Origin: Bromus sterilis
Taxonomy: Eukaryota; Streptophyta; Magnoliopsida; Poales; Poaceae
Reading direction: 5' to 3'
Assembly (NCBI GenBank): GCA_950022295.1
Contig: OX465598.1
Coordinates: 68,060,001-68,124,000 of the forward strand
DNA length: 64,000 bases
In this document: positions 34,422-44,300 of the stretch, piece after piece
Numbering within the stretch: the first letter of the stretch is position 1
Layout of the letters: the number at the start of each line of letters is the position of its first letter
Position numbers and translations under genes: made by a program
Notes under the pieces: model-generated
What the model was told of the DNA's origin: nothing
Database searches by the model: none
What the model saw: the letters and a program-made list of their open reading frames with translations, nothing else

Positions 34422-36012
34422 TGTAGTGGCATCGAAGAAATTAGTTTTCCTACGGGGTTAAGGGCTTTTCTTTTCGTTCGATGAACTTTTGAACTTTGAG
34501 GTTTCTGAGTAGTTTCAACAAACTTTCGATTCATATTCGATCTAGTTGTAACTAACTCTAAGTAGGTCTGTGAACTGCTATTTTGTCGTAAGATATCTAT
34601 CTGCTGCTTGCGATACTTAACCTTTTTGCAGGAAGCTATATTTCACATAAGTTCACAGGTCATTCGAGGAGATTGCATATTTCTCATTGGATATCAGCTG
34701 GAATGCAATTTCACTCGCTAAGATTATTGATGTTTTTCCCTCGACTCTACTTGTCAAATATGCCCCCGAAGGTTTTGGAGATTGTTGGACAAAGAAAAAG
34801 TGGAACTAATATTGTTTTCGAGTATAAACAGATACTTAGGTTCCGAAAGAATGGAGTTTGCAAGTAGAAGGTCGAAGGACAACTCACTGCAGCAAAGCTG
34901 CAGTCATCTACCGAAACCTTTGAAGGAAGACGACCCCTAAAAATGTCGTCGAAGAAGAAGGTCTCTCTCGAGTAAAAGCGCAACGAGGAGGAAGCTGAAG
35001 ATGGTCGAATACTTAGTCTTTTTACTAGTGTCTCTTTGTTTTCTTGAGTCGTAGGAAAAACCGTACTATTAAGAGGGGTTCGCTAGTTGAGATCTTTGTC
35101 GAAGTGAATTTGCTCTGCTCAACCTAAACCCACGAAATCCTACCGAGAGAAATCTTACTAAGTCGAGTGAATAGCTCAAAGGCAAAGTCATCGCACTTCG
35201 TGCCTTCGAGAGAGAACTCGCTCGGTAAGTCAGCTTACTTGTTCCTCAAGTAAATTTGCGCAGTGATTGAAATCCGACCGTTGTGGACACGCGTCAAGTG
35301 GTCGCATCGGGTCACTTCTGTCATTTTACCCATCGGGATCACCAAATATAAATACCCCGCACCTACCCGCCATTTCGGGTCGGCTGCTCCACTGAAGATT
35401 CTAAGACAGAAGTACTGTGAGCATCCCAAGAGAGATCCATCGAGAGAAAACCAAAACCCAAGTCCGAACTGAGTTGAGCAATTCACAGAGACTTAGGTTG
35501 AGATTAGCCGATCTTTTTATCTTGGAGAACTGCAAGTCTCCTAGACAGTTAGGCGTCGCCTGTTAAGCAGTCGAAGAGAAATTGTCGCTGCTGAAGGAAG
35601 TTTGTAAAGGTCTCGGAGATGTCCTGAATCATCTACCACGAGTGAAAACTGGACAAGCTCGAGGAGTTTGTTGCAGTGGAGAATAGGACGGAGAGATTTT
35701 TTCTCCAGGTGTTCAATCACCAGTCCCTCCAACCAGACATAGCAGTTTGTAGAGTGTGAACTGGTTTATCAAACATCGTTGTGTCAGGCTCGTTTTCCTT
35801 CTCACATTTACATTAAGTATTATTCGTTGCCTGTTTACCTTAGATGTTTTCCTTCGTTCCCAATCCTTTCGAGCCATGCATTACTTTCGATACTGTATTT
35901 CCTTCGAGATGTTTTTAGTCCCCCGCAGTTTGCGTAAATTCCTTCTAAGTTCCTTAGAATTTTTAGAAGTGATCATTCACCCCCTCCCCCTCTGATCATT
36001 CTTGAGCTTTCA
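34422..36012 (+). repeat. right LTR of the copia element
   Basis: From 34758 to 36012 it matches the left LTR. 34422-34757 has no counterpart on the left. It ends TTGAGCTTTCA followed by the CAACC duplication. If the extra sequence is native, the LTR is 1591 bp and the left copy is deleted; if not, it is an insertion just inside the LTR start. Confidence 0.78.
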
Positions 36013-38844
36013 CAACCCCAATTTCTCGACGCCCATACAAAATGGCCCCACGTGAGTTAGCTGAGCTTAAAATCCAACTTGACGCTTTGTTGGAAAAAGG
36101 CTTCATCCGCCCTAGCTCATCGCCATGGGGTTGCCCCGTTCTGTTTGTAACGAAGAAAGATGGAACAGAAAGGATGTGCGTAGATTATCGCCCGCTTAAT
36201 CTAGCGACGATAAAGAACAAGTACCCACTTCCCAGGATCAATGATCTTTGTGATCAACTTGCTGGATCCTCTGTCTTCTCGAAAATGGATTTGAGATTAG
36301 GTTATCATCAAATCCAAATCAAAAACGAGGACGTTCCCAAGACGGCTTTCACTACTCGATATGGTCTTTACGAGTTCACCGTCATGTCCTTCGGTTTAAC
36401 CAATGCCCCTGCCACTTTTTCACGCATGATGAACTCGATCTTCATGGAGTATCTGGACAAGTTCGTCGTGGTTTACCTCGATGACATCCTTATATACTCG
36501 AAGAACGAAGAAGAACATGCCGAGCATCTTAGGCTGGTATTGATGAAACTTCCAGAGCATCGCCTTTATGCCAAGTTCTCTAAGTGCGAATTTTGGCTAC
36601 CAGAAGTGACCTACTTAGGCCACGTGATTTCTGCGAAAGGCATTGCTGTCAATCCGGAGAGAGTTCAGGCCGTCCTTGACTAGACTCCACCTGAATCGGT
36701 TAAGCAAGTTAGGAGTTTTCTTGGCTTAGCAAGCTATTTTCGCCGCTTCGTTGAGAACTTCTCCAAAGTTGCAAAGCCTCTTAATGAACTCCTCAAGAAA
36801 GATAAGAAATTCGCATGGACTCCCAAGTGCGAGGAGAGCTTTCAAGAGCTAAAAAGAAGATTGACTTCTGCCCCCGTACTTGCACCTCCAGACACCAAAA
36901 GGGATTTCGATATCTACTGTGATGCTTCACGGCAAGGGTTAGGGTGCATACTTATGCAAGATCGACATGTGGTAGCATACGCTTCACGCCAGTTGCGTCC
37001 ACATGAAGAGAACTATCCTACCCATGATCTTGAACTCGCTGCCGTAGTTCATGCCTTGAAAACTTGGCGACATTACCTCCTTGGTAATCGTTGTGAGATC
37101 TATTCCGACCACCAAAGCCTCAAATATATTTTCACCCGGCCAGATCTTAATCTCAGGCAAAGACGCTGGATAGAGTTGATAAAAGATAATGACTTAGGAA
37201 TTTCTTTCATCCCAAGCAAAGCCAATGTCATGGCTGATGCACTAAGTCGTAAGTCGTATTGTAACAACCTCATGTTACAACAGTATCAACCACTTCTTCA
37301 TGAGGAATTTCGAAAGCTCAACCTCGAGATTGTTCCTCATGGATTTCTTTCTACCTTGGTGGCTAAACCAACTCTTGAGGATCAAATCATAGTTGCGCAA
37401 AGACGTGCACGTGGTGTTCGCCGGATCAAGGAGAACATTGCTAGCGGAATTGCTAAATGTTTCTCCACAGATAGCAAAGGAACGGTTTTCTTCGAAAATC
37501 GTTTGGTAGTACCTAAGAATAGGGATATAAGGCAACTCATCCTTAAAGAAGCCCATGACACACCCCTCTCGATTCATCCCGGTAGCACAAAAATGTACCG
37601 TGATCTACGCCAGAGATTTTGGTGGACTAGGATAAAGAGATACCTTGCTCAATTTGTTGCCGAATGTGATGTTTGTCATCGCATTAAGGCAGAACATCAA
37701 AGACCTGCTGACACTCTTCAACCTTTGCCTATTCCCGAGTGGAAATGGGACAAAGTCGGTATGGACTTCATCATCGGCTTTCCAAAAACCCAGAAAGGAA
37801 ATGATGCCATCTTCGTGGTCATTGATAGACTTTCCAAAGTTGCTCACTTCCTTCCAGTATGCGAGTCTATAACTGCTAGCCAGTTAGCGGACTTGTATGT
37901 CTCTAGAATTGTGTCTCTACATGGTGTCCCTTTGGAAATCAATTCTGATCGTGGTAGCCTTTTCACCTATAGATTCTGGGGAAGCTTTCAGAATGCTATG
38001 GGAACTCATCTCTCATTTAGTACAGCTTTCCATCCTCAGTCTAGCGGTCAAGTTGAAAGGGTTAACTAAATCTTGGAAGACATGCTCAGAGCTTGTGTTA
38101 TCTTTTTCAGAAAGAATTAGGAGAAATCTCTTCCTTTTGCCGAATTTTCTTATAACAATAGCTTCCAATCTAGTCTGAACATGGATCCTTTTGAACTCCT
38201 CTATGGACGGCGATGTAGAACACCCCTAAACTGGTCAGATACCAGTGAAAGACAATTCTTTGGACCGGATTTGATCAAGGAAGCAGAAGAGAAAGTTCGC
38301 ATTGTTCGTGATCAATTGAAAGCAGCCCAGTCTCGTCAGAAAAGCTACTATGATCGTCATCATAGGCAAGAAAGCTATAATCTGGATGAGAAGGCTTACC
38401 TTCGGGTTACTCCTCTGAAGGGAACCCAACGCTTCGGTATCAAAGGAAAATTGGCTCCACGTTACATCGGACCTTTCCGCATTCTTGCTAAACGTGGAGA
38501 AGTTTCCTACCAACTTGAACTACCCCCTCACCTTTCCCGAGTACATGATGTATTCCATGTGTCACAACTTAGGCATTGCTTCAAGGATCCTATCCGCGTA
38601 GTCGACCAAGAAACGCTTGATCTCCAAGATGATCTTTCTTATCGAGAGTATCCTGTTCGTATTCTTGATTCAGCAGAGCATGTCACTCGTCGTCAGAAGA
38701 TCAAGTTCCTCAAAGTGCAATGGTCACACCACTCCGAGAAGGAATCTCCATGGGAAAGAGAAGACCGCCTCCGTGCCGAGTACCCCACCTTCCTCCCGAC
38801 GACTTCTGAATCTCGGGACGAGATTGTTTTGAGTGGGGGCGAGT
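36013..38844 (+). pseudogene. chromovirus RT-RNase H-integrase-chromodomain
   Basis: RT from 36042: FIRPSSSPWGCPVLFV, YPLPRINDLCDQL, and the catalytic YLDDILIYS. A TAG at 36681-36683 sits where the family has Trp. RNase H with DIYCDASRQGLG, DLELAAVVHALK and ADALSRK. Integrase: zinc region (CDVCHRIKAEHQ), D in GMDFIIGFP, D in NSDRGSLF, E in GQVERVN, then a stop at 38067-38069 in place of the usual Gln. After a frameshift, 38181-38885 carries FELLYGRRCRTP and a C-terminal chromodomain-like block (YPVRILDSAEHVTRRQKIKFLKVQW). The chromodomain is thought to guide integration to chromatin. Several stops make it inactive. Confidence 0.88.
38809..38825 (+). other. LTR-proximal hairpin of the chromovirus
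   Basis: AATCTCG-GGA-CGAGATT: 7-bp stem, 3-nt loop, ending 19 nt before the 3' LTR (38826-38844, including the purine tract GAGTGGGGGCGAG). It also encodes the SRDEI end of pol. Compare 29661-29679 and 57264-57282. Confidence 0.85.
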
Positions 38845-39060
38845 TGTCACAACCCCAAGTTAGGTATGTGCTAGGGATAGCTTAGGCCTTTGCATCATGT
38901 GGAAATCTCAAAAGAAATCCAAATGGGGAAAAGAAAAGCCCTAATTGAATTTAATTCAAATGGACATACAAAATTTCTTCCAAAAATTCCTTTGTTATTT
39001 TTGAAAAGTCTTATAAATATGCATGATCACGTATAAAGTGAAGTGGGTCCCGACACTAGC
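38845..39060 (+). repeat. 3' LTR of the chromovirus, start only
   Basis: Begins TGTCACAACCCCAAG after the purine tract. The far end could not be fixed because no 5' LTR is in the window; LTR-like character fades around 39055 (after a GTGGGTCCCGAC stretch). Confidence 0.6.
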
Positions 39061-39866
39061 TGACTCAAATGGAACAAAACTTAATTTTTTTGAGATACAC
39101 TCAATTTTTTGTTGGTTGTTTGAGTTGTTGGATGGGCTTAGCCTTGAATGTATTGGTTTTCATTTACTTTTCCTAAGTTAACCTCGAAGATCCTTTTTTC
39201 AATTAATGAAAAAAACAAAGCTCTAGTTCTTGTTCTATAAAAAAAACATTCATGTGAAATGAACGGTAATACAAAAACAGATTTGCTAGGGCATATCTAC
39301 ATGTGCCTTAAATATTGCACATCTAAGTTTTATACGGAGTACAATTGATTTTATATGAAGATTCATGCAAATATTTTCTTTTTTCTTACTCTTTTTTTTT
39401 AAGATTGATTGAACCACTTAGATGTGCAATATCCCATGGGCGAGAATTCCGTATAAAAAAAAATCCTTGAACACAACAAATGAGCCCTGACCGAAGAACC
39501 TAACCGAGGGGAAGATTCAGAGCAGTGCTACTAGCTAGAGAAAAGAAGATCCATCGAGAACGATCGATCCGTCGCAGCAATTCCACCTATTGCATCCCAC
39601 CAATGGATTTGTCCGATCCCCATGCATGTTGCTCGCGTACCGTCGCCGTCGAGAGCAAGTAGCAGTAGAAGCACAAACCACTGCCGCCGTGCATTCATGC
39701 ATGCGTCGCTTCGAGCCTTCGACCGACAGACACACCATCGACCCGTCAGGTCAGGCCGCCTCTCTCGTTGAGTGATCAGGCAGGCGACGTGCGCATCCGA
39801 TAGAATCCTTCCTCCTTCAAATCACAACTAGCCTCGTGCTCTCCTCAAAGCCATCACTGCGTTGTT

Positions 39867-40169
39867 TTTTTAAAACACAGTACAACTCTGAACACTCATA
39901 TACATTTTCTATGACGCACACACACCTACCTCTATGAGCATCTTCGCAATACTGAGCCGATACATCATTTTAAAATTAACGAAGTCATCACTTCGTCTTT
40001 AACGGAAACGTCTTTTCTCACTAAAAGCGCATCGTCGAAAGCACTAAAATAAATTTAAAAAAATGCAAGCATTATTGTCAAATCGGTGATTTGAACCTGA
40101 TAGAAATGAAGATACAACCATCAACTAACCAACTCAACCACGGCCCTGGAATAAATTGAAGAAAAAGCG
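39867..40169 (-). mobile_element. tRNA-derived SINE with 14-bp target duplication
   Basis: Flanked by ATCACTGCGTTGTT (39853-39866) and ATCACTGCGCTGTT (40170-40183), one mismatch. The minus strand shows a pol III A-box-like TGGTTGAGTTGG (near 40140) and a B-box-like GGTTCAAATC (near 40095), and ends in a T-run on the plus strand (A-tail). The body matches a repeat I recall as common in Triticeae DNA. A relic of the same repeat lies at 48555-48765. Confidence 0.75.
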
Positions 40170-40476
40170 ATCACTGCGCTGTTGACGAAGCATGTCGGGT
40201 ACTTTCATAGTAGGTCGTCCTAGGACTTGGAGACTGAACATCATCCTCTGATCCTGTTCAGATCCGGTCACTGACCTTTTAGAGCTCTCAACACTCAACA
40301 GCGGAGAGGAAACACGGGGTGCAGCAAGGATTAATTTGTTTATCTGCAGGCTAATAACACAGAAAGACAAATTTGATGACAGAAGAAGAAAAGATGGTTA
40401 GAAAAACTCCCAAGTCCTCGGCAGGAAATGGGGGAACGGAAAGTATATAAAATGTAAAAAAGGAAATGGAAAGTTG

Positions 40477-40731
40477 ACGCGTTCATGCAGTGGAAAGAAA
40501 TGCGCAGCTGTGGCTCACATGTCATGCGGGCACTATTTTGGTAGGTGTTTATTCCGGGTTTAACGATAGACTAATTAACCAAATGGATGGATATGCACAA
40601 GCAGTAAGAAACGCTGGTCGGTACATGTACCCATCTCCAAGCAGAATGGAATAGAAAGAAACACAAGACTAATCATGTTGCAGCCTAACGCGTTCAAATT
40701 CTGTTTTTTGAGTTGAAACGCGTTCAAATTC
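40477..40731 (+). promoter_or_regulatory. three ACGCGTTCA motifs upstream of NPF4
   Basis: ACGCGTTCA at 40477-40485, and AACGCGTTCAAATTC twice, exactly, at 40687-40701 and 40717-40731. The core ACGCGT is a palindrome and a CGCG-box. They lie about 460-715 bp upstream of the TATA box. A regulatory role is inference. Confidence 0.4.
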
Positions 40732-41190
40732 AGTGGACTAATATGGTGAGATATGAATTGCAGTATGATAAAAGAATTACAGTACGTATGATAAAAGCAC
40801 GTGCTCATTCACAAAATCACCGCTGCCTGGATGCGCCGTATCAGCCTGGATCCAGATAATCCCCATAAATGCACCACATTAATTAAAATTTGGCAATATC
40901 TGGAAGATAACCATGCTAGTAAGCTGAAGCAAAAAATAAGAATGGAAAACTTAAAACGAGAATAAAAAAATCCAAGAGAAAACGTGCGGGCAAGAGAAAG
41001 AAGAAGACAATATTTGGGCAAGAGGAGGAAGAGCGGCATGGTGAGATGGACGTCGCTGCGTGCCCTGGTGTCCCCGTCATTCGTCAGGCGCCCCCGTGGG
41101 CTGGGGCGCCTGCGCCGCCGTTTGACGGTTTTGCCCCTCGGGTTCCAGCCACAGCCAGCCGCTCTCCCTCTCTCTCCCCCCCGCTCCGCG

Positions 41191-41200
41191 CTTTTAAATA
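41191..41200 (+). promoter_or_regulatory. TATA-like box of the NPF4 gene
   Basis: CTTTTAAATA follows a CT-rich patch (41161-41184) and lies about 150 bp before the first candidate start codon. Transcription would begin near 41225. No upstream ATG occurs between there and 41344. Confidence 0.55.
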
Positions 41201-41343
41201 CGCCACCATACCCCTTCTCCCCCGTCAGCCAGGCAGTCACACACACGCGCACGGCGCTCCCCTCCTGAGTCCCAGTCTTCCACCTCTGTTCGTTCGTCCG
41301 GCAGTTCACAGTTTCAGTTCAGACGCGTTGCTGCGGCGGCTTG

Positions 41344-41379
41344 ATGCAGCGCGGCGGAGGAGAGGCAGGCGGCGCCATG
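41344..41379 (+). CDS. NPF4: NPF4 exon 1, coding part
   Basis: Encodes MQRGGGEAGGAM. The second ATG (41377-41379) is the last codon of the exon and has the better context (GGCGCCATG followed by G after splicing). Starting there gives MEDGARWEGY, the usual N-terminal length for the clade, so the first ATG may be skipped. Donor GTGAGT at 41380. Confidence 0.8.
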
Positions 41380-44300
41380 GTGAGTCGATCGATCTCCTTT
41401 GGACATCAGTTCTTGCTCTGTATCTCTTCTGGTATTGATTCGTGGGTGGGATCTTGTGTGTTTCTGCAGGAGGACGGAGCGCGGTGGGAAGGGTACGTGG
41501 ACTGGAGGAGCCGGCCGGCGGTGAAGGGCCGGCACGGCGGCATGGTCGCCGCCTCCTTCGTGCTGGGTAAGTAGAGTAGTAAATTCGACTCTCTCCCTCG
41601 TTGCCGCCGCAGTGATGATGATGCATGCTCCTCGACCCCTTCTAGCTTCTTCCAGAACCAATCTGGGTTCAGACAGGCGGGAAAGGAGTCATAGCACAAG
41701 CAGGAATTGGATACTCGGGCCACCGCGGACATGCATCATGGTCCATCCTCCATCCTCCCCTCGCCTTCATCCCGGCAGCCCCCCTCTCTTTCCCAATCCT
41801 GAAGCTGAAAGCCTCCACGCCCTCCCTTTCATCCCCTTCCTTTCTCGATCGGGTCTCCAGCCTATCCCTGTCCTATTTGCCCGCTTTCTTTCGGGGACGT
41901 AGTGCTGCATAGCCTTCTTTCTCCCTTTGGCCTTTGCCGCCGCACCTCACCTGATCCCTCTCTTCTCGCCAGGGCTCCATTTCCTCCTCCTCCTCCTCCC
42001 GAAATTTCTCGCTTTCCACAAACCACCGTGCTTGCGTTTCCATCCGTTTCCCGGGTTCGTGCAACTTGGGGAGGAGGAATTGGGGTGGGCACCTTTACCT
42101 GCCGCCAGCCAAGTTGCATGCCAACTTGCTCCAAGCTACAGTCCATGGCGCTTTTGCACGAGCCTTGCCACCCAAGCTCGCTCTCCAATGAGCCCCTGTT
42201 CCGTCACTGTGCCGAGACGCCCGCCGTTCTAGAAGCCTCGAGTACGATCCGAGAAAGAAAACGAAGGAGCGGAGCCCCCTCCCTCTCCCGCTTCTCGCGT
42301 GTGTGGAGGAGAAACCTGCTGCCGGCTTGTGAGCTTGTAGAGTGGCCTCTGTTTTTTCGGTTCGGTGGTTGAGGAGGACGGGACGAGACGAGACGAGGGC
42401 GACGAAACCACGATGGCGTCGAACGAAATACACTTTCCTTTTTTTCTTCTTTCGTTGCATCCCTTTCCTTTTTACCCGCCGTCCAAAAACGGGCGCATTA
42501 AAGGCGGCACGAATCGCAAGGCAGTAACGGCGAGCAGATTGGCCGGCGGGACGCGTCGGGAACACCACCCACGCAATGCGGGCGTTATGTCAGTTATTAC
42601 CGCACATGCGGCGACGACGGCTGCTTACATACTACTCCAATTGTTTTTTTTGTACTAGTACGTATGCTAAATTATTTTTGTACTGTTGTTAATTAATCAG
42701 TAACACCAATTGTTGTTGCTGACTGGCTGGGTGGGTGTGTGCGTATGCAGTTGCTGAGGTGCTTGAGAACCTGGCGTTCCTGGCGAACGCGAGCAACCTG
42801 GTGACGTACCTGATGAAGTCCATGCACTACTCGCCGGCGCAGTCCGCGACCACCGTGACCAACTTCATGGGCACCGCCTTCCTCCTCGGCCTCTTCGGCG
42901 GCTTCCTCTCCGACGCCGTCTGCACCACCTACGCCGTCTACCTCATCAGCGCATTCGTCGAGTTCATGGTACGTATCTTCTTCATTTCCACCTCCCATTT
43001 TCTCTCGCTCATTACTCACTCCTATGCTTAATTACCTCACTATCATACTGTCATTAGTGGAGTACATAGTAGTTGCCTGGCCCGGCCGTTTCTGCTGCTG
43101 AATTTGCACCATGCGCCGACATAAAAAACTCCAAGTAGGCTATTATACTAGTAGACTTATTATCGTGGTAGATCGGTGTTTCCTGATATACGTTTAGACG
43201 CAGTTAATATCAAACAAAATTAATTTACTCTCATAGTCTATTATAGACGTACCGTGGTAGATGGACGTTTCCGGATATACATACAAACGTAGATATACAA
43301 TCAAATATCGTCCTTATCATACGATCTCACTGTGCTCGGATATTCCGTCCAGCTGTGCTGCCACGTCGCAAGATTGACTTTTCACTTTTTCCTTTTGGTT
43401 TTGTACACGTCGTAGGACATGCATACATGCATGTTTGACCGGCGAGACCATGATATGCTTATTTAGAATCTCTTGGCAAGCTGCCGAAAGGATCACACAC
43501 ACACACCGATTAATAAATGAATAATGAAGCTAGCACGGCACGATGGATCCTAGCACTAACACAGGATAGAACGTCAGGAGGCGACACCTGTCCGAACTAA
43601 GATATAATCACACTCGCCGGATTGAATAGCCGGTCACGTCAAATAATAATCGCGATTTTGATCCTCCTTGGGCATGTGGTGCATGTGTTGCATATATAGG
43701 CGCACTTCACGGATCCATAATCTGTCTGGTCTGACTGAGATCGACGATCTTCGCTGTTAATTAGACAAAGAAACCCGGGCCTACACGGAGCACCTTTATG
43801 CCATAGATTTCCATTTGACAGTGGCTGAGCCACATATGAGCACGTAGTTTGCCTGAGATGTGGGTCAGTGGTGGTTAGGAGGACCGGAAATGAGAGGCCA
43901 ATGATTAATTGTAGCCATCACTTTATTCGGCAACGAAGGTAGTAGATGCATGGGCAGGATCAGATCAGATCATCAGATAGCCTGAGTCAAAGGGAACTAG
44001 TGACTAGTGAGTGGTGTGATGTATAAGTAGCTAATCACGTCCTACGTATTGCGACAGCATGCACTAGGCTATGTGTGTGTACGTACGTGCTAGATAGGTG
44101 CTAGGCCGGGGGCAGGGCGTGATGGGCTTGATTTGGCTTTGCCATGACATGCGATGCGTAGTCTAATTCGATCGCTAGCTCGGATTATCTGGTTCTCTCG
44201 ATCGTCTCTGATTGCTTTTGGTGAGGGTGATCGGGAAAAGAACCAATATCCATTGGAAAGCCGGTTTGAAAAATAAAAACTTTATTCACTATAGCTATAA

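Larger units (their letters stand above)
18573..36012 (+). mobile_element. copia LTR retrotransposon (SIRE/Maximus-like) lacking RT and RNase H
   Basis: The LTR pair 18573-19840 and 34422-36012 agree closely over about 1.25 kb. A tRNA-iMet primer site follows the left LTR, and a purine tract AAAAAGGGGGAGA precedes the right LTR. Gene order: gag with zinc knuckle and coiled coil, protease, integrase, then a long accessory frame in place of RT/RNase H. SIRE-lineage placement rests on element size, the gag coiled coil and the purine tract style. It carries two insertions, 26002-30953 and 32146-33109, plus a 515-bp duplication of its own sequence. Confidence 0.85.
17044..39060 (+). mobile_element. 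chromovirus (Ty3/gypsy with chromodomain), split by copia insertion
   Basis: Coding parts 17044-18572 (gag, zinc knuckle, protease, first RT residues) and 36013-38844 (RT to chromodomain) are collinear and separated by the copia element plus a CAACC duplication. A 3' LTR starts at 38845. The 5' LTR and first part of gag are missing at 17044, where a minus-strand LTR abuts; the rest may lie left of the window. Stops and frameshifts show it is dead. Confidence 0.88.
39061..41190 (+). other. upstream region of the NPF4 gene
   Basis: Low-copy-looking sequence with AT-rich stretches. It contains an inverted pair (TTGCACATCTAAG near 39316 and its complement near 39416), a SINE (39867-40169), ACGCGTTCA repeats (40477-40731) and a G-box CACGTG at 40798-40803. 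No protein-coding gene is supported. Confidence 0.6.

Noticed and set aside
39275..39450. MITE suggested by an inverted TTGCACATCTAAG pair
   Set aside because: Inverted match is just 13 bp, about 100 bp apart, with no terminal borders or target duplication.
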